Assembly: GCA_002964805.2 (NCBI GenBank)
Contig: PUDQ02000066.1
Coordinates: 1,054,001 to 1,118,000, forward strand
Length of the DNA: 64,000 bases
Source: Trametes villosa
Lineage: Eukaryota; Basidiomycota; Agaricomycetes; Polyporales; Polyporaceae
Direction: 5' to 3'
The notes under the pieces are model-generated. The model saw nothing but the letters and a program-made list of their open reading frames with translations. It made no database searches and had not been told where the DNA came from. Shown one piece after another: positions 11,644 to 23,829 of the stretch (position 1 is its first letter; each line of letters starts with the position of its first letter). A program made the position numbers and the translations under genes.

Positions 11644-14186
11644 AGTCCGAACAGTGAAGATGTACCCGATCGGGTCGGTGGGGCAGCTCTCGCAGGGATC
11701 GTACCCTCTCCGGGGGTTGCCTCCGACGGCTCCGGCCGAGCAATCGTCGCCGCGCAGGCGGTTCGGCCCCTGCGCGCAGAGACGTCCGTCGAAGATCTCG
11801 CGGGCCGACCAGAAGCAGAATCCGCCCCTCCCGCCGCAGACGACGGGGGGATAGCGCCCCTCGTCGCAGATCCCGCCCCTCCGGCGGACGTCGTGGACGG
11901 AGAAGCGCCCCCCCTCGCAGATTCCGCCCCAATACGCGTAGAACGCATCAAGGTGCTCCAGGCGAACCTGACCAATACCTCCAGTGAGTCTAAATGCGGA
12001 AACTGGATTCATGCACTGCCTACTCACGTTCATCCAGGGGCACGCACTCTCCACCCCTTCCACGGTATCGTAGGCTCGCAAGACGGTTTCACGATCATGT
12101 GCGTCACGACGCCCAACCAGGACTACATCCCCGAGTACCCCGTCGAGCGCACTGTGATCAAGACGTACTCCGATGGACGTTGGGGCGTCCACGAGTATTC
12201 CCGATGGCCCCAGCTCCTCGTGGACGGCATGTGGCACATCGCGTGTATTCCTCGGGAGGAGTGGGGACTCGACCTGGGCCTGGGTCAGGTGCTGTGGCGG
12301 ACTCTGAGCCCCGCCGACTGGAAGGAGGATCCCACAGCGGTCGTGGCGGAGCTGGGTTTCCTTGACAAGACTGTGGTGGAGTCGCTAGTCAAGGCGGCGG
12401 AAGTCTGCATAGGGGACTACGAGCACTTGTCGGGCATTCCAGAGCACCGGCTGGCGTACGGGCGGCAGCTTGTCATTGTGCTGCGTCAGTGTTTGGATCG
12501 CATGAGGCTCTTGGCCTCAGGTCCCGCCGTCGCCGTCGCCGTCGCCGCCCACGTACAGCGCCTTTCGTTGGAGCTGGAGGGGCTAGTCATTTACCTCAAC
12601 GTCGTCCTGCCGCGGATAGACAGCCACCTCGAGTACAAGGGAAACGTGCTCCGCGTCGTCGGCACTTTCGTCAAAGAGGGCACCGCGGCGGCGACCTGTG
12701 CACGGATAGGAATGCCAACGTTCTTCCTGCAACCGCTCACGGCTCAAGTGCGAGTCTGCAAAGTCGTGTCGGCGAGGCGAGCGAACAAATACCTGTCCCA
12801 AGCCGCAAGCAGCACCGCCATTCTCCACCGTCCCGGCGAATTTGCGGGGGTGATGAACCTCACCGGCAACTGGTCGGCCGACATGGTTGTTCGAATCAGC
12901 CGGGATCTGTGTTCCTCGACCTTGCCCGACATGTCGGCGCTGGCGTCGGCTGTTGCCGCTCCGCACGCTCCCGACCCCAAACGGCCGCGTTCGGAGCCAT
13001 CGGACATGGCGAGCGCAGCCTTCGACCTGCCAGTGCGTCCCAAGCCGGCTGGCAAGGCGCGCGGATCGCAGGGGGGAAAGAAGGTCCACCGCACCGGGCA
13101 GCCGAGTCAGGCACGTGCCCATCCCAGCCCTTACTCTCGTGATATTGACCGCTTTCGGATTGACAGGTCCCTCCTGCCAGTGGTACGTCTCGGCCCGCAG
13201 TGCCGCATCCCTCGAGGCAGTACATCCGCTCGCCTTTCGTGACGCTACCGACTGCGTGGTTTCGCGCGCTGGCCGCCGTAGGTGCTTTGCCGCAACCTCC
13301 GGGAGCAGTCGTGTACTTCTATCCACCACCGTTCCTGCTCGACACGGTGTCCCTACTCGCCCCGGCCCCCGCGGGTCCCAATGCTGATGCCGCACGCCAG
13401 GATGTAAAAATCCAGCAGTACCTCCACAACCTCGCGCGGATCCGGTCGTTTTGCCGCCTGCGCCTTTTCGACGGCACCCGTGACGGCCGGCCTCTCTCGA
13501 TTGCCAAGTGGCGCACTGCACTGTTCGGCGATTACGAGCAGAAGAATGCGCCCGTCGTCACGACCTCGAACGCGGACCAGAAGCGCAGCAAGCGGAGGTA
13601 TGACGAGAAGAACGCGGTCTCGCGGCTCTTCGGACAGGATGGCTCGTTGCGGACGTATCGCGAGGGAGAGGTTCCGCTTTTGGGCGACATCGAGGTCACC
13701 AGAGGTGCCGCGATCGAGGACGCGCGTGTTCGCGGGCTTCTCTTGTGGGAGGCGCACGAGATCAACTTCCGTTGCGAATTGGTCGCCCTGGATCGCGCAG
13801 TTGTACCACGCGCTGGGTGGTCCCGTTTCGCCCAATGGGAGCGCGAAGCGGTCATCTCGCGGGTGTGGGGTAGCCGCTCCGGCGTGCTCAGCGTGCTGCC
13901 ACAGGTGCCCGGCGAGCACGCACATTTTTCTTGGCGTACGGCCTCCGATCTCGCATGGCGGGAGAATGTCGACGCTATCCGGGCTCTCCTGAGCGTCATG
14001 GGTCGATGGCCCGACTTTCCGGCGTGCTTGCGAGACATGCCCCGGCAGGAGGCGGAGTGGTCGGAGGCACACTTCGAGCAGGCTCAACTGGTGGGGGTGC
14101 AGTTTTACACGCAGACGTTTGTACGCTTGTTCCACCGCCTCCCGACGCCTCCTTTTCAGTATCGTGCGCAGGACCCGACGGACTAG
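11557..14186 (+). CDS. large hypothetical protein, first gene of the plus-strand array
   Basis: Three exons are proposed (11557-11983, 12038-13083, 13167-14186; the second intron's donor is weak and approximate), giving about 830 residues. After a Pro/Ala-rich N-terminal 130 residues comes a compact domain with WPQLLVDGMWHIACIP, a Gly-Asp-Tyr region and HVQRLSLELEGLVIYLNVVL, then LQPLTAQVRVCKVVS and a basic linker (GGKKVHRTG). The C-terminal third has alternating Trp/Arg-rich helices (LLLWEAHEINFRCELVALD). From memory, agaricomycete genomes carry many dispersed unnamed proteins with the same WP-LL--W and HVQRL-LEL blocks; I know no function. No transposase motifs are seen. The ATG at 11557 is the first in frame. 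Confidence 0.7.
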
Positions 14187-14430
14187 TAGAGTAAACCCGC
14201 AGTGTAGTGTACAACATGTAAATGGCCGATATATGTATATTATCTTCCGCTTAGTTACAAGGTACGCACCCGAGCTGATAGCAGCGCTGACCATTTAGCC
14301 GGGAGTTCGGAATCAGGTCTGCGACGCTGGCCTCGCAGAACCAACGGTGATCCAGGCTGTTTCGTCGTCCTCACCGCATCCTCCCATCACACCTCGGTTC
14401 TCTTGCCCTCTCTGGACGTGCCGCTCTCGC

Positions 14431-16503
14431 ATGGGTCGGCAAGACGAGGTGTTGCGCGAGCCAGAGAAGGAATGGCTACAGGTGCAGTTTCAGCGTCAGG
14501 ATGTGCAGGACATCCTCGAAGGCTCCAACAGGAAGGCGTTTCTGAAAAGGGCGGCTGAGCACATCCTCGCGGATTACCGCGCGGCTTTCCCTGACCCTCT
14601 GCCCGAGGAGAGCGAAGAGTCCTTCGCCCGGCGGCTGAAGAACGCGCGCCCGGAGAAGAGGCCGCTCAAGTTTCGACTGCCAGCAGAAACTGTCGCAGAC
14701 GTTGCGCCGCGCCTTGAGGGTAGAGCTCCGGTACGCCGATTGTCAGGCGCGCCACTCACAACGATGACTCACGTAACGTCTTGCAGCACCTCGCCTCATG
14801 GTTCCAGCGCAGACGCAACAAGCAGAACGCCAATCCAACTCTCCAACAGCCTCCGAATCCTCCACCCTCAGTTCCGCCAGTCCCGCCCCTCACCCCGCAT
14901 CGCCGCGTCCGAGGGGTAGGTGCTTTGGAGGTGTTTGCGAACAGCCCATTGCGACTAGAACTCCTGCCAGGCGGCAAGGAGCCGTGGGAGGGCCCTGGGA
15001 CGTTGCGCCGCAACCTCGCGCATACCTTCAGGGCGCTCCCCCCGGAACGGCAGGCGGAGTTCAGCCACCAGGCAAACGAGATCAATGCCCTGCGCGCCGC
15101 TCAGGAGTTAGAGGAGGCAGGGAGCTCGCAGGAGGTGCTCAGAACGCTGTGAGTGCTGCATCGCGACGGGTAGCTACGTCCCGACTGATGTCGTTGCAGT
15201 AAGGTCTCCAGCATCGCCGACTGGTTCGCAGGGATCATGGAACACTTGCAAACCGAAGTCCAGTGGATAGGCGCGGTGCTTCTGGGCGGGCCCGGCGAGG
15301 ACGGCAAGATCAAGCTGAAGAAGTACGTCAACCACCGTGTCATCGCTTGCCATGGCTGATAGGGTACTGTAGCGCGTCCACCGGTCTCGACGCCAGGGGT
15401 CAGGACTTCTGGGGGGCCCTCGCCCACGACATCAATTGGGATCGCGAAGCGCTCATGACGTGGGCAGTGAGCTGGTTTCAGCGCGCCTACCGTGGTATGC
15501 CCCGCCCCTTGCGAGTTCCATACAGCCATCTGACCTTGTGCAGAACCTGCTCCACCCCCCCCTCTCGCGTGCGGTGAATCGAGCTCTGAGGTGCACGAGC
15601 AGGATGACAATCCGTTCGTGGAAGATTCCGAGGGTCTCCCGCTCCGTGGTACGCGCCACCTCAAGCCAGTTCAATCCAGCAGTCTAACCTTGTGCACAAC
15701 TAGGCCCATCCCCGCGTCTCGCGTCTGGCGAATCGAGCTCTGACGCGCCTGAGCAGGATGAGAATGCGTCTGCGGAAGGTGCTGACGCTCTCCCACAGTG
15801 GGAGGCTGATCCGGAGGAGTTCGCACTCGCGCCGGTAGAGCAGGACGAAGTCGTTCGCGAAACTGCGTCAGCGGCGGACCCTTCACTGTTAGTGGGGCAG
15901 AACGAGGCAGCGGACGGCGCAGGCATCGGTATAGATAGCAGCCTCGACGTCCTGCCGGCAGAGCCGCCTGGGTACGGATCTGAGAGCGTCAGAACCGCGG
16001 CGGACGAGGGCAGGGCGAATCCCAATGCGGAAGTCGCGCCGCCAACGGGCCCAGCGCCGGAGAGCGCGAACCCCAATGCGGAAGTTGCGCCGCCCACGGG
16101 CCCACCCCCGGCGCCTCCGCCTCACGCCCCGGCGCCGGAGGCTGCCGGCGCGGCGCGGAAGGTGAGGCCGGCACCACGCAAGAGGACTGGCAAGGCCACC
16201 GCCCCCGCCTCCCCAGGGCGCGTGGCGGTGGCGGCGCGCGTCACCCGGCAGGCCTCCAAGAACAATGCAAGGGCGGCGCAAAGCGTGAGCGCAGATCCTC
16301 GTCCGACGCGCTCGACGCGCAGCCGCCCCAGAACCGCCGCCGGCCGTGAGGACATCCCTGGTCCGGAAAGCGCTTCACAGGCACAGTCCGGCGTGGGGAA
16401 TGCAGGAGAGGAGGGTACGAGTGCGTCGCGGACGCGGCGCGTACCTCCGCCCAGTTTGCGTGGACATGGGTACGGCGGGTGGGTATACCTGTGTCTTAGA
16501 TAG
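14431..16503 (+). CDS. hypothetical protein with duplicated exon, second gene of the array
   Basis: Six exons (14431-14730, 14787-15148, 15200-15322, 15373-15494, 15544-15648, 15704-16503) stay in phase throughout and give 603 residues. The N-terminal helix (EKEWLQVQFQRQDVQDIL) is followed by HLASWFQRRR, a Gly-rich strand VLLGGPGEDGKIKLK and WDREALMTWAVSWFQRAYR. The last third is Pro/Ala-rich and basic, with a 17-residue tandem repeat starting NPNAEVAPPTGPAP. Exons 5 and 6 are tandem duplicates. Its neighbours on the same strand are likewise unknown; the pair with the gene upstream looks like a conserved module, but the function cannot be inferred. A 3' extension by splicing near 16460 is possible. 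Confidence 0.7.
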
Positions 16504-16966
16504 GTACGGCGCTGACGTGCGAGCAGGAGCCTGACGATGGCCGGCCGAGAGCTTGCGCTCCGAAGCATCGCAATGGAAGAAGAAGAGGCGCGGCGCCAGG
16601 GTAAACGTAAGGGGTCCCTGGTGGTAGAAAGGTGCGAGAGAAGGTTCGCGTCTCGGACGAGCATGAGCTGACTCACCTCTAGGGCGCAGGGAGCCGCGAA
16701 GAAGAGGAAGACGAAGAGGTAAACGTGTTGTCATCATGTAGAGCTCTCGGTACACGTAGTTTAGCTCGCAGGATGAATTGTGCGCGGTCCGATATAGGAA
16801 TGCGGTGGCATATAACTGGCATATTATACGACTTTGGACCAGCGGATTTGTGGAGGACCGCACGATCAAATTCGCAGGTGACTGGGGCAGGTACCCGGCG
16901 ACAGGGGAGGGAGGACCACGCGTCCGAAGGGCCTCAGAGGCGCCGGAGGGACGAGCACGCGCGACG

Positions 16967-18174
16967 ATGGACGGGCGATTTTCCGTGCCCCCTGGTTACC
17001 TTCCTACCACACGCAACGACATCGTCCCAACCTCAAGCTTTCCCGACTCGATGCTCGTGCGCCTGATCTGCTGGACGAAGGTAAGAGGAAACAGGCCAGC
17101 TCAATGCTCGCATCGTGTTGACGGTGTGGACAGAGCGGGATGTTGCCCGACACCGACTACGTCAAGGGCAAGCCTGGCGACATCATCCAGCTCCGAGACT
17201 GCCCGTGGGCAGTTTCGGTCCTCGGCGGAGCGTTGGACACCAAGATAGACGTGTGGACGGTCTGCGAGGGCGACTGGGACTCGGGGTGGCTGAAGGCTTT
17301 GAAGATCCGGGTCGAGGAGAACTCCCCGGCGGTGCTCATCCGTCTGCCGAACGTCGGCGATTGCCTCGGTCTCGGCAAGGAGGTGCATCTGCTGGAAGCG
17401 GCGAGGAGGGAGGATCGCAAGCTCGCAAAGATGGAGGTTGTAGATCCTGTCGGGGCCGACCGCGAGCGTGTGGTCAACATCTACGCCTGGAGTGCGGTGA
17501 GCGAGCTAGGTTCCGCCCTGTGACGACGTGCCCTGACTGCGGTCTAGGATGTCAAGAAGGAAGCCATCGTCTTCCCGCTCGGCATCGACGCCAACCGCCT
17601 CGAGCTCGACCAGCATGAGGGGCTCGTGGCTCATTTGAGCCGCCTTACTACTACAGAGGCCGCCGAGGTTGCAGAGCCCGCGGACGCGGGCGAGCCCGAC
17701 GTGCAGGCGGAGAGCAAGGCAACCGGTCCGGCGACTTCCGGCGACAGCGAGCCTGTCCGCGTCGAAGTCTGGGACCAGAGCGTGTGCGGGTGGGACCTCC
17801 TGACGGTGGGCGAGCAATATACCTACGTCGACGACACGACGAAGGCTATCCTCGTCAGACATTGCGCGAACCGCACGCCGTTGGGCTTAGGGCACTGCAT
17901 CGCGCTGGCGCAGGGGGACCAATCGGGGTCATCCTCAGCGGTGCGTATGGCTCCCGGACATCGTGAGCGCGTGCTGACTATGGGACAGGAGCCGACAAGC
18001 GAGGGGGGGGCGAAGGGAGAACCGGCCGAGGTGCGGCGTGCTGGCGTGAAGCGCAAGCGCCTCATGTTGCACCCCGACGGCCCTAACAAGAAGCTGCTCG
18101 GGAACAACCCCAAGTATGTCGGGCGCACCATCGAGGTGAACGGGAAGACGGTCATGGATATCACGCATCTGTAG
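16967..18174 (+). CDS. hypothetical protein, paralogue A of the array
   Basis: Exons 16967-17080, 17134-17496 and 17548-18174 join in phase (367 residues). A 48-nt stretch at 17941-17988 has perfect intron ends and a length divisible by three, so it may also be spliced, giving 351 residues. The protein consists of two beta-rich repeats: one around LRDCPWAVSVLGGALDTKID and VLIRLPNVGDCLGLG, the second around VRVEVWDQSVCGWDLL and AILVRHCANRTPLGLGHC. It ends in a basic tail (KRKRLMLHPDGPNKK). Introns fall at the same sites as in the next gene. The repeated ...(V/A)(R)...LGLG(H) pattern suggests an ancient internal duplication. Function unknown. Confidence 0.65.
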
Positions 18175-18494
18175 TCGTAGTTCAATGTACCTAAGCGCCA
18201 TCGGGGTCTCCCTAAGTGCAATCGCGGAGACCCCGAAGGAGAACGGGCAGGAGGAGCAGAATGCGATGCTGGGCAACCGGATCCGCGGGGCCCCAGCGGA
18301 GTGAACCGCGACCGATGAACTGTGCGTCAAGATATATCTCCGCATTTATATGGAGTGCCGTGCGGCAGGCATGACCCGGATTTGGTCGGTGCGCCCGTTG
18401 GGTATTTAAACGGCGCCGCGTCTATGACCTGGCGACACTCTCGTGAACCTCCCCTCATCCATCAGTGTACCCTCGACATCTCGCCGCCAGCACC
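18175..18494. other. intergenic, likely promoter of paralogue B
   Basis: A short spacer with a TTTAAA-containing stretch (gggtatttaaacggc near 18400) about 90 bases before the next start codon, a plausible TATA-like element. Confidence 0.4.
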
Positions 18495-20469
18495 ATGCCG
18501 ATTCTCCGCGGGTACAGCCGACCTGGCGTGCCAATACCCGCAGGAGGCTACCCTCGACTACGCCGCGACGACGACGGGGATTACACCGACAAGCTGCGCA
18601 CTGTATGCCGCGAAGGGGCGGGCCCGCGTCCGCTTGCACCCATCGGATGCCCGAACGACGACTGCGACGCCCCCGGTTATGTGTTGAGGCTGAGCTATAT
18701 GGAGGACTTCGCGGGCACATACTATGCACTGGTACGTTGCTCAGACCGCGTCGGGTTATCAGGCTTGCTAAGAGCCGCATAGTGTCTCGGATGCCACGGC
18801 GTTCACTACCCTACGCAGGTGGGCCCGTCCGAGGAAGCTCTGGAAGCCATCGAAGCTCAACGTCGGCGGGACCGCGCGGACAAACGCATGGCGGCGCAAA
18901 AGAAGACCCTGCAACGCGCTCGAGCGGGGCAGAAGGTTCAGCAAGCTAAAGCCGCCCGAGCGAAGGCTCCGAAGATTCCCAAGGCTCGCGGCCGTCCTCT
19001 CGGAGTAAGTGGCGACCAGGACGTCGGGAGCGGTTAAGCTAATCTGGCTCTAGATTGTAGGCAACGTTGTAGCTAACGTGGCGGGATCCTCGCAGGGTGC
19101 GCAGGTTCGCGCGCGCAAGATCAGCGTCCACCTTTGGGCAAAGGTAGGCGACGAATATCCTGTGAATGCCCAGCACTGACGACATGTGCACAGGCGGGGG
19201 ATCACGAGACCATCAAGACGGTCAACCTAAACGACGGGAAGTGGCTGCGCATCGCCGACGTTCCCGGGGTGCGGGATGTGTGCCCGCCCGGTGCGGGGCT
19301 CGCCTTCGAGGTCTGGTGGATCGACTTCGCACAGTGGCGCGCGGTCGCGTGGTTGACAAGCCCGATCGAGGTCCCGCTCACTGAAGACACCGTCTTCATC
19401 CGTGTGGCCGGACTGAAGTGCATGGGCTTTGGTCACGCCCTGAAGCAGTACGAGATCGGCCATAACCTAGCCTGTGGCACCGTCGAGGACAAGGACCTGA
19501 AGCCCGGCGAGTACATGGGCGCGTACGCGGAAGACTTCACAATCTGGGTGGCGATGTGGACTGCGGTAGGTCCGCTTACCCGCAATGCAGGCGCGTGAAC
19601 TCATGCCTCTTCGACAGGACTGCAGGGGGCCTACGGTACGACAGGTCCCCCTTCGCAAAGAGGCGGGACGCGTCGTCGCGCTGTGGGTGGATCCTCCGGA
19701 GCTTGGAACAGGCAACCCCGAGCTGTTCTCGTGCGCGTGGGTTGAGGCCGAGACGCAGTGGAAGCCGTACGAGAGCGAGAGCGGCCTGCGAGTGGGCATG
19801 CAACCCGGCGCCCCGGTGATCCTGCTGCGCCGCCCAGACATCGGGAGACTCCTCGGTCTGGGTGACGTGCTGGAATGGCTGGAGACCATACGCGCCATCC
19901 AACGTGCTTTCGGAGGCGGCGCGGGCCCGGAGAGGGGGGTCAAGTTCCTGCGCTATGCAGGGGAGCCGGAGGAGCCGGCCGCCGGGCGAGCTCAGCCTTC
20001 CGCAGAGCACGCGCGCGCGCGAGCTGTCGAGCGTGTGCCCGCGCTCAAGATCAACCGCTACAGCCATCCCGAGGACGTCGAGCGCATGTGGGCTCAGGTC
20101 CCAGAAGTACCGGCAAGAGCGCTGCCGAGTAGTGACCGCGCGGGCTCCACGGGCACCCGCGTGGGCGGCACCCCGATCGGGCGCGCCGGGGCTGATGCCG
20201 TCAAGGGCATCGCGGGCGCGCGCGCGCACTCAGCCAACGCATCAGCGCGTCCTACGAACAACGACGCCGAGCGCGCGGCGGGACCATCTGCAGTCAAGCG
20301 CGCAGCGCAGGATGCCGGTGTGTTTTCGGAGGAGATCGAAGAGGAACACCGCAAGCGCGGGAAGGTAGGGAAGGGAAAGGGGAGGATGGAGGATGTCACG
20401 CGCCGGTCCCTGTACCAGGCTGGGTTCAGCGTGATCGTAGAGGATGGGGAGGAGGTGATCGATATCTAG
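18495..20469 (+). CDS. hypothetical protein, paralogue B with N-terminal zinc-ribbon-like module
   Basis: Exons 18495-18731, 18783-19004, 19054-19143, 19194-19565 and 19618-20469 give 590 residues. Residues around 50-90 contain CPNDDC followed about 25 residues later by CLGCH, a Cys pattern resembling GRF-type or other small zinc ribbons, then a highly charged coiled coil (EALEAIEAQRRRDRADKR). The remaining two thirds align in order with paralogue A: a strand ending in W-(T/A)K at the intron, FIRVAGLKCMGFGHAL, the intron after WTA, and VILLRRPDIGRLLGLGD. The C-terminus is basic then acidic. Paralogue A lacks the Cys module. The zinc-ribbon reading is an inference from spacing alone. Confidence 0.65.
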
Positions 20470-21698
20470 TATCATTACGCGTAACTCCGAGAGCGGGTCA
20501 AAAGGACGAGCTAAGGATGATTGCGCACGCGAACGCGTTCCGGTATGAGAGACAAGGCGGTCGAAAACCCGGGTCGGTCTCGCGCACTCGCGCGCCCGAC
20601 CCACGCGCGCGACAGTTGAGGAGCGCGCCGATGGACACGGATGAAAGTTACGCAGGCCAGTGACGACAGCGATATTGAGGGGCGCGCGGCAGGCACAACC
20701 GGGATGCCTTGTCCGTTGTCATACAGCACAGGGGCGGTAAAGGTGAGTCGATTGTGTCATTCTCATTATTCACAACTTGTCAGTATTGACACATACGACG
20801 ATGGTGCAGAAACGCCGGCGCAAGCGGAGGGCTGTCCGCTGGAGATGCCGCACATGCATCCTGCTGGGTGGATTAGAAGTTATGGCATTGTATGTCGGTA
20901 CGGGGTTGGGTATGATGGGTTGGGATTACGCGCCACTGACCAAGGTTGGCTTGGCATCAGGTTGCGGTAAATTATAAATACACCGGTCCGGGAGGGTACT
21001 GTGCCTGGCTCGGAACCGCATCATATTCCACTTACGGTGCGCGTACTTACAGCAGAGTGGCCGAACACGAACACGTGATCGCGAAGACGAAAACTACGTC
21101 GCGTTGCGCTTGATGAGCGCGCGCGAGGCAAAACTGGTCGCGCGAAACCTGGAGAGCACGTAGCGTTCAGTATCCGCAGGACATGACCAGAGCGAGCAAC
21201 AGATCGCCAGAGCTACGCGGTCGTGATAGACCCGTCGGTGGAGTGTCTTGAGCTCGGTGCGGCGGACGAGGCGCACGACATGACCAAGCACTAACGAGAC
21301 GAACTAACGAGACGAGTTCAGAAGTTTCCGCCCGTTGGGGGCCGTTCACGCCACCAAGAGGCCGGAATGCAAGTTCGATACGCGTTCAGCGCCGAGCGGA
21401 GCTGTGACTGTAATGTATATACTCTACGCATGGCTTCCACGCGTCTCGTTCGTTGAATCCATCCGTCGGCGGTCGCGCTCTGGCCCTCGCGGTACGCGTT
21501 CTTGCCTAATTGAGCGCTCTCGCGCTCATTGCTCTGCGTTGGTCGCCGCTGATGTCTGCCGTAGCAGCGCCAGGCGCTGCCACAAACTCCCGCGCTCCTC
21601 CCTTCTGCTTGACCGACTTCATCCCTCGCTCTCGCATGCTCACGGGTCGCTTGCACGCACTAGCACCTACCGAGGCTTCACCGTCGCTGTCTCATTCA
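20470..21698. other. no confident gene; possible small exons
   Basis: Short plus-strand frames at 20641-20970 have no reliable splice continuation. A first exon of the next gene may lie in 21480-21698, where one frame stays open in phase with it. Confidence 0.4.
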
Positions 21699-22207
21699 AT
21701 GCCGCTGAGCTGGGAGTCGCGTGAGGTACGTTAGGCGACATGATGCTGGGCGGCGGTAAGTACTGATATCAACGCAGGTGTTCTTGTCGATCTACCGCGG
21801 TGTGGCGCGCAGATCGTACCGCTGGAAGGTGTTTGACAATGTGAGCTCAGGCTGAGATGCCCGCGCATGGGCTAACACGAGTGTATCTAGGCCATGTTAG
21901 AGCTGGGGTTCACGCTGGAGGGGAAGGGGGTTGAAGGCAGCTACATCATCCCCAAAGAGATGGGGGGCGGTGTCATCGTCCTGCATCGGGTATGTCGTAC
22001 ATAGGATGCTCGAACGCGTTTGCTAATGTGTATGCTCCAGACCCACGAGCGAAAGCTGGAAAAGAACAATCAAGATGAGTGAGTTGGCGATTGGGCCGCA
22101 CTCCATGAGGTTGCATGTTGCTAACGCGCGCGGACAGCTTGAAGCAGCGTCTTTCGAAGCGGTTTGGCTGGTCCAAGCGCACATTCCGTGAGGGTGGGCA
22201 GTTCTAG
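21699..22207 (+). CDS. small protein with possible HicA-like fold
   Basis: Exons 21699-21725, 21778-21840, 21891-21989, 22041-22078 and 22138-22207 join in phase, giving at least 98 residues; the true start may be further upstream. The core has a helix, then MLELGFTLEGKGVEGSYI, a strand ending VIVLHRTHE, and a C-terminal helix LSKRFGWSKRTF. From memory, a widespread fungal family has the same order (G-F----GS---F/I...HRPHP...R-RLxRRFGW---TF) and resembles the alpha-beta fold of the bacterial HicA family. I infer fold similarity only: the catalytic His position is plausible (LHR) but no antitoxin partner is visible. Confidence 0.55.
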
Positions 22208-23260
22208 ACACGCGCGCAAGGGGGCCCAATTGGAAATGTGTCCAATTCGTGTATTTTGGTTGCACTGGAGGTATCGGATGGTATGTACATATGGAATCTC
22301 TTTAGAAGTATGCAAAGCGAGTGTCGGATGTACCCCGTAACATGCGTAGATGGAAAGAGATAGCGCCGTGAATGCGCAGAGCGGAGGAGGTGGAGATGAT
22401 AGGGAGGGGCGCGCAAGGCCTTCGCGACACGGCAGGGGATCGTCATGCAACGAAATTTGCTGCGCTGAACCGAGAGCGGGCAACGTACCGATAATGCAGC
22501 GCGCAAAGCTCATGCGGCTGGCTACGAGCGACCTAATCGGATCCTTCGGGAGGTCTCCAGGTGGGATGTATAAACAACTTGCAATGCGAGTTACGTGCGC
22601 GAATGTGTGTTGGCGGCGGACAGAGTGTCGCCCATTGATGTGAGACAGATGGGCGCGAGAGCGGGGAGACCTAGTAAGTTAGAGTGACATAGCTGAGAGC
22701 TAAAGGAGTCAATGACATAGCGAAGGAAGCAAGGAGATGGAAATGATCGAGGAGTCGGCGGTGATGATCGAAACGCGGGGGTGGCGGTGGTTGGTGGCAA
22801 TCCGCCGGCGCTTGGATACCCCGGACTTAGCCGCACTCTCCTGATAGCCTCGCGTGGAACAGGTCAGGCACACCGCCCTGGGCCATGTGCCTCTGGCTTT
22901 CCGAGACACTTGCAACAACGCCGGCGAACCGGTACCAGCGGCTCGAGGACGACGTTCGGGCTGGGCAACACATGCCCGTGTTCTGATGGTTCATTGGGAT
23001 CTCGGCAAAGTAGCTATCTCGCCGGCGTGCCGCCGCCCTCCGCCGCCGCGCCCATCGGGCGATTACTTGAAGGTGTGCCGCGCACTAGGGGTCTCTGTAG
23101 ACCGTATGGGTCCTGGGTGGAGGCTCGCATGCTTGAGAGTAATGAAATTAAAATGTTACATTCCAACCAACTGCACAGTGTTTTACAAGAAGGACATAAA
23201 CGAGAGGGCGATAGGGCGATATGGCGATAGGGAAAACAGACAGGGAGAGGGCGGGGACGT
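22208..23260. other. intergenic, no supported gene
   Basis: Purine-rich DNA with short frames on both strands and no splice-supported coding pattern. Confidence 0.5.
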
Positions 23261-23797
23261 CTACTGGAGTTGGAGGCGGCGGCGGTAGGTTTGATCAGGG
23301 CGGCGCCAACAATCACACTCCTTGCGGAAGACGTCCAGCTCCTTCTCGAGCTTGGCGCGCTTGGCCTCCGTCAGCTGGAAAAGGCTGCCGAACTCGAAAA
23401 CGAGCCCGAACACAGTGCGTAGGTCCCACCAGAGAGGGTTCTCGTGATAGGTCGCCTCGTCGTGCATGCCTTGTACTTGGGCATTGATGACGGCCAGAAG
23501 GCCTATGCAGAACATCCACGAAAGTTAGAAATCAGTTTGTGTGAAGGCAACTGAGAGGTTTGCAAAACGTACCGCTTGTCCAGGCCCGGGCCTCCTCACA
23601 ACCTCCGTCCTCGAAGATGAGGACAGGCTCCCTTGACTCCTCCCCTCCGGCCAGCAGCACCTCCCGGGTCGTGAGAATGAGCTGATGGTTGCTGTGATGA
23701 GGCCTGGAGGTCAGTGGAAGAACGCGTGAGGAAGGAGGAAGCGCTACACTTACTGGCCGCAGGGGAACAGCAAGTCGACAACAGGGACGGTGGCCAT
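23261..23797 (-). CDS. small hypothetical protein with hydrophobic N-terminus
   Basis: Exons 23797-23754, 23703-23573 and 23502-23261 join in phase into 138 residues. The N-terminus (MATVPVVDLLFPCG) is hydrophobic and the open frame extends upstream as LSSITGAISILA, so the real protein may begin further 5' with a membrane segment. The C-terminal half contains ENPLWWDLRTVFGLVFEF, a Lys/Glu-rich helix and a Cys pair in ECDCWRR. I do not recognise the family. It may be the 3' part of a longer membrane-protein gene. Confidence 0.45.
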
Positions 23798-23829
23798 CGC
23801 GAGGATCGATATGGCGCCGGTGATGCTTG

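Noticed and set aside
5806..22207. Idea that the CxC2 KDZ gene and the plus-strand array form one giant transposon
   Set aside because: No inverted or direct repeats were found at plausible ends; proximity alone is not evidence.
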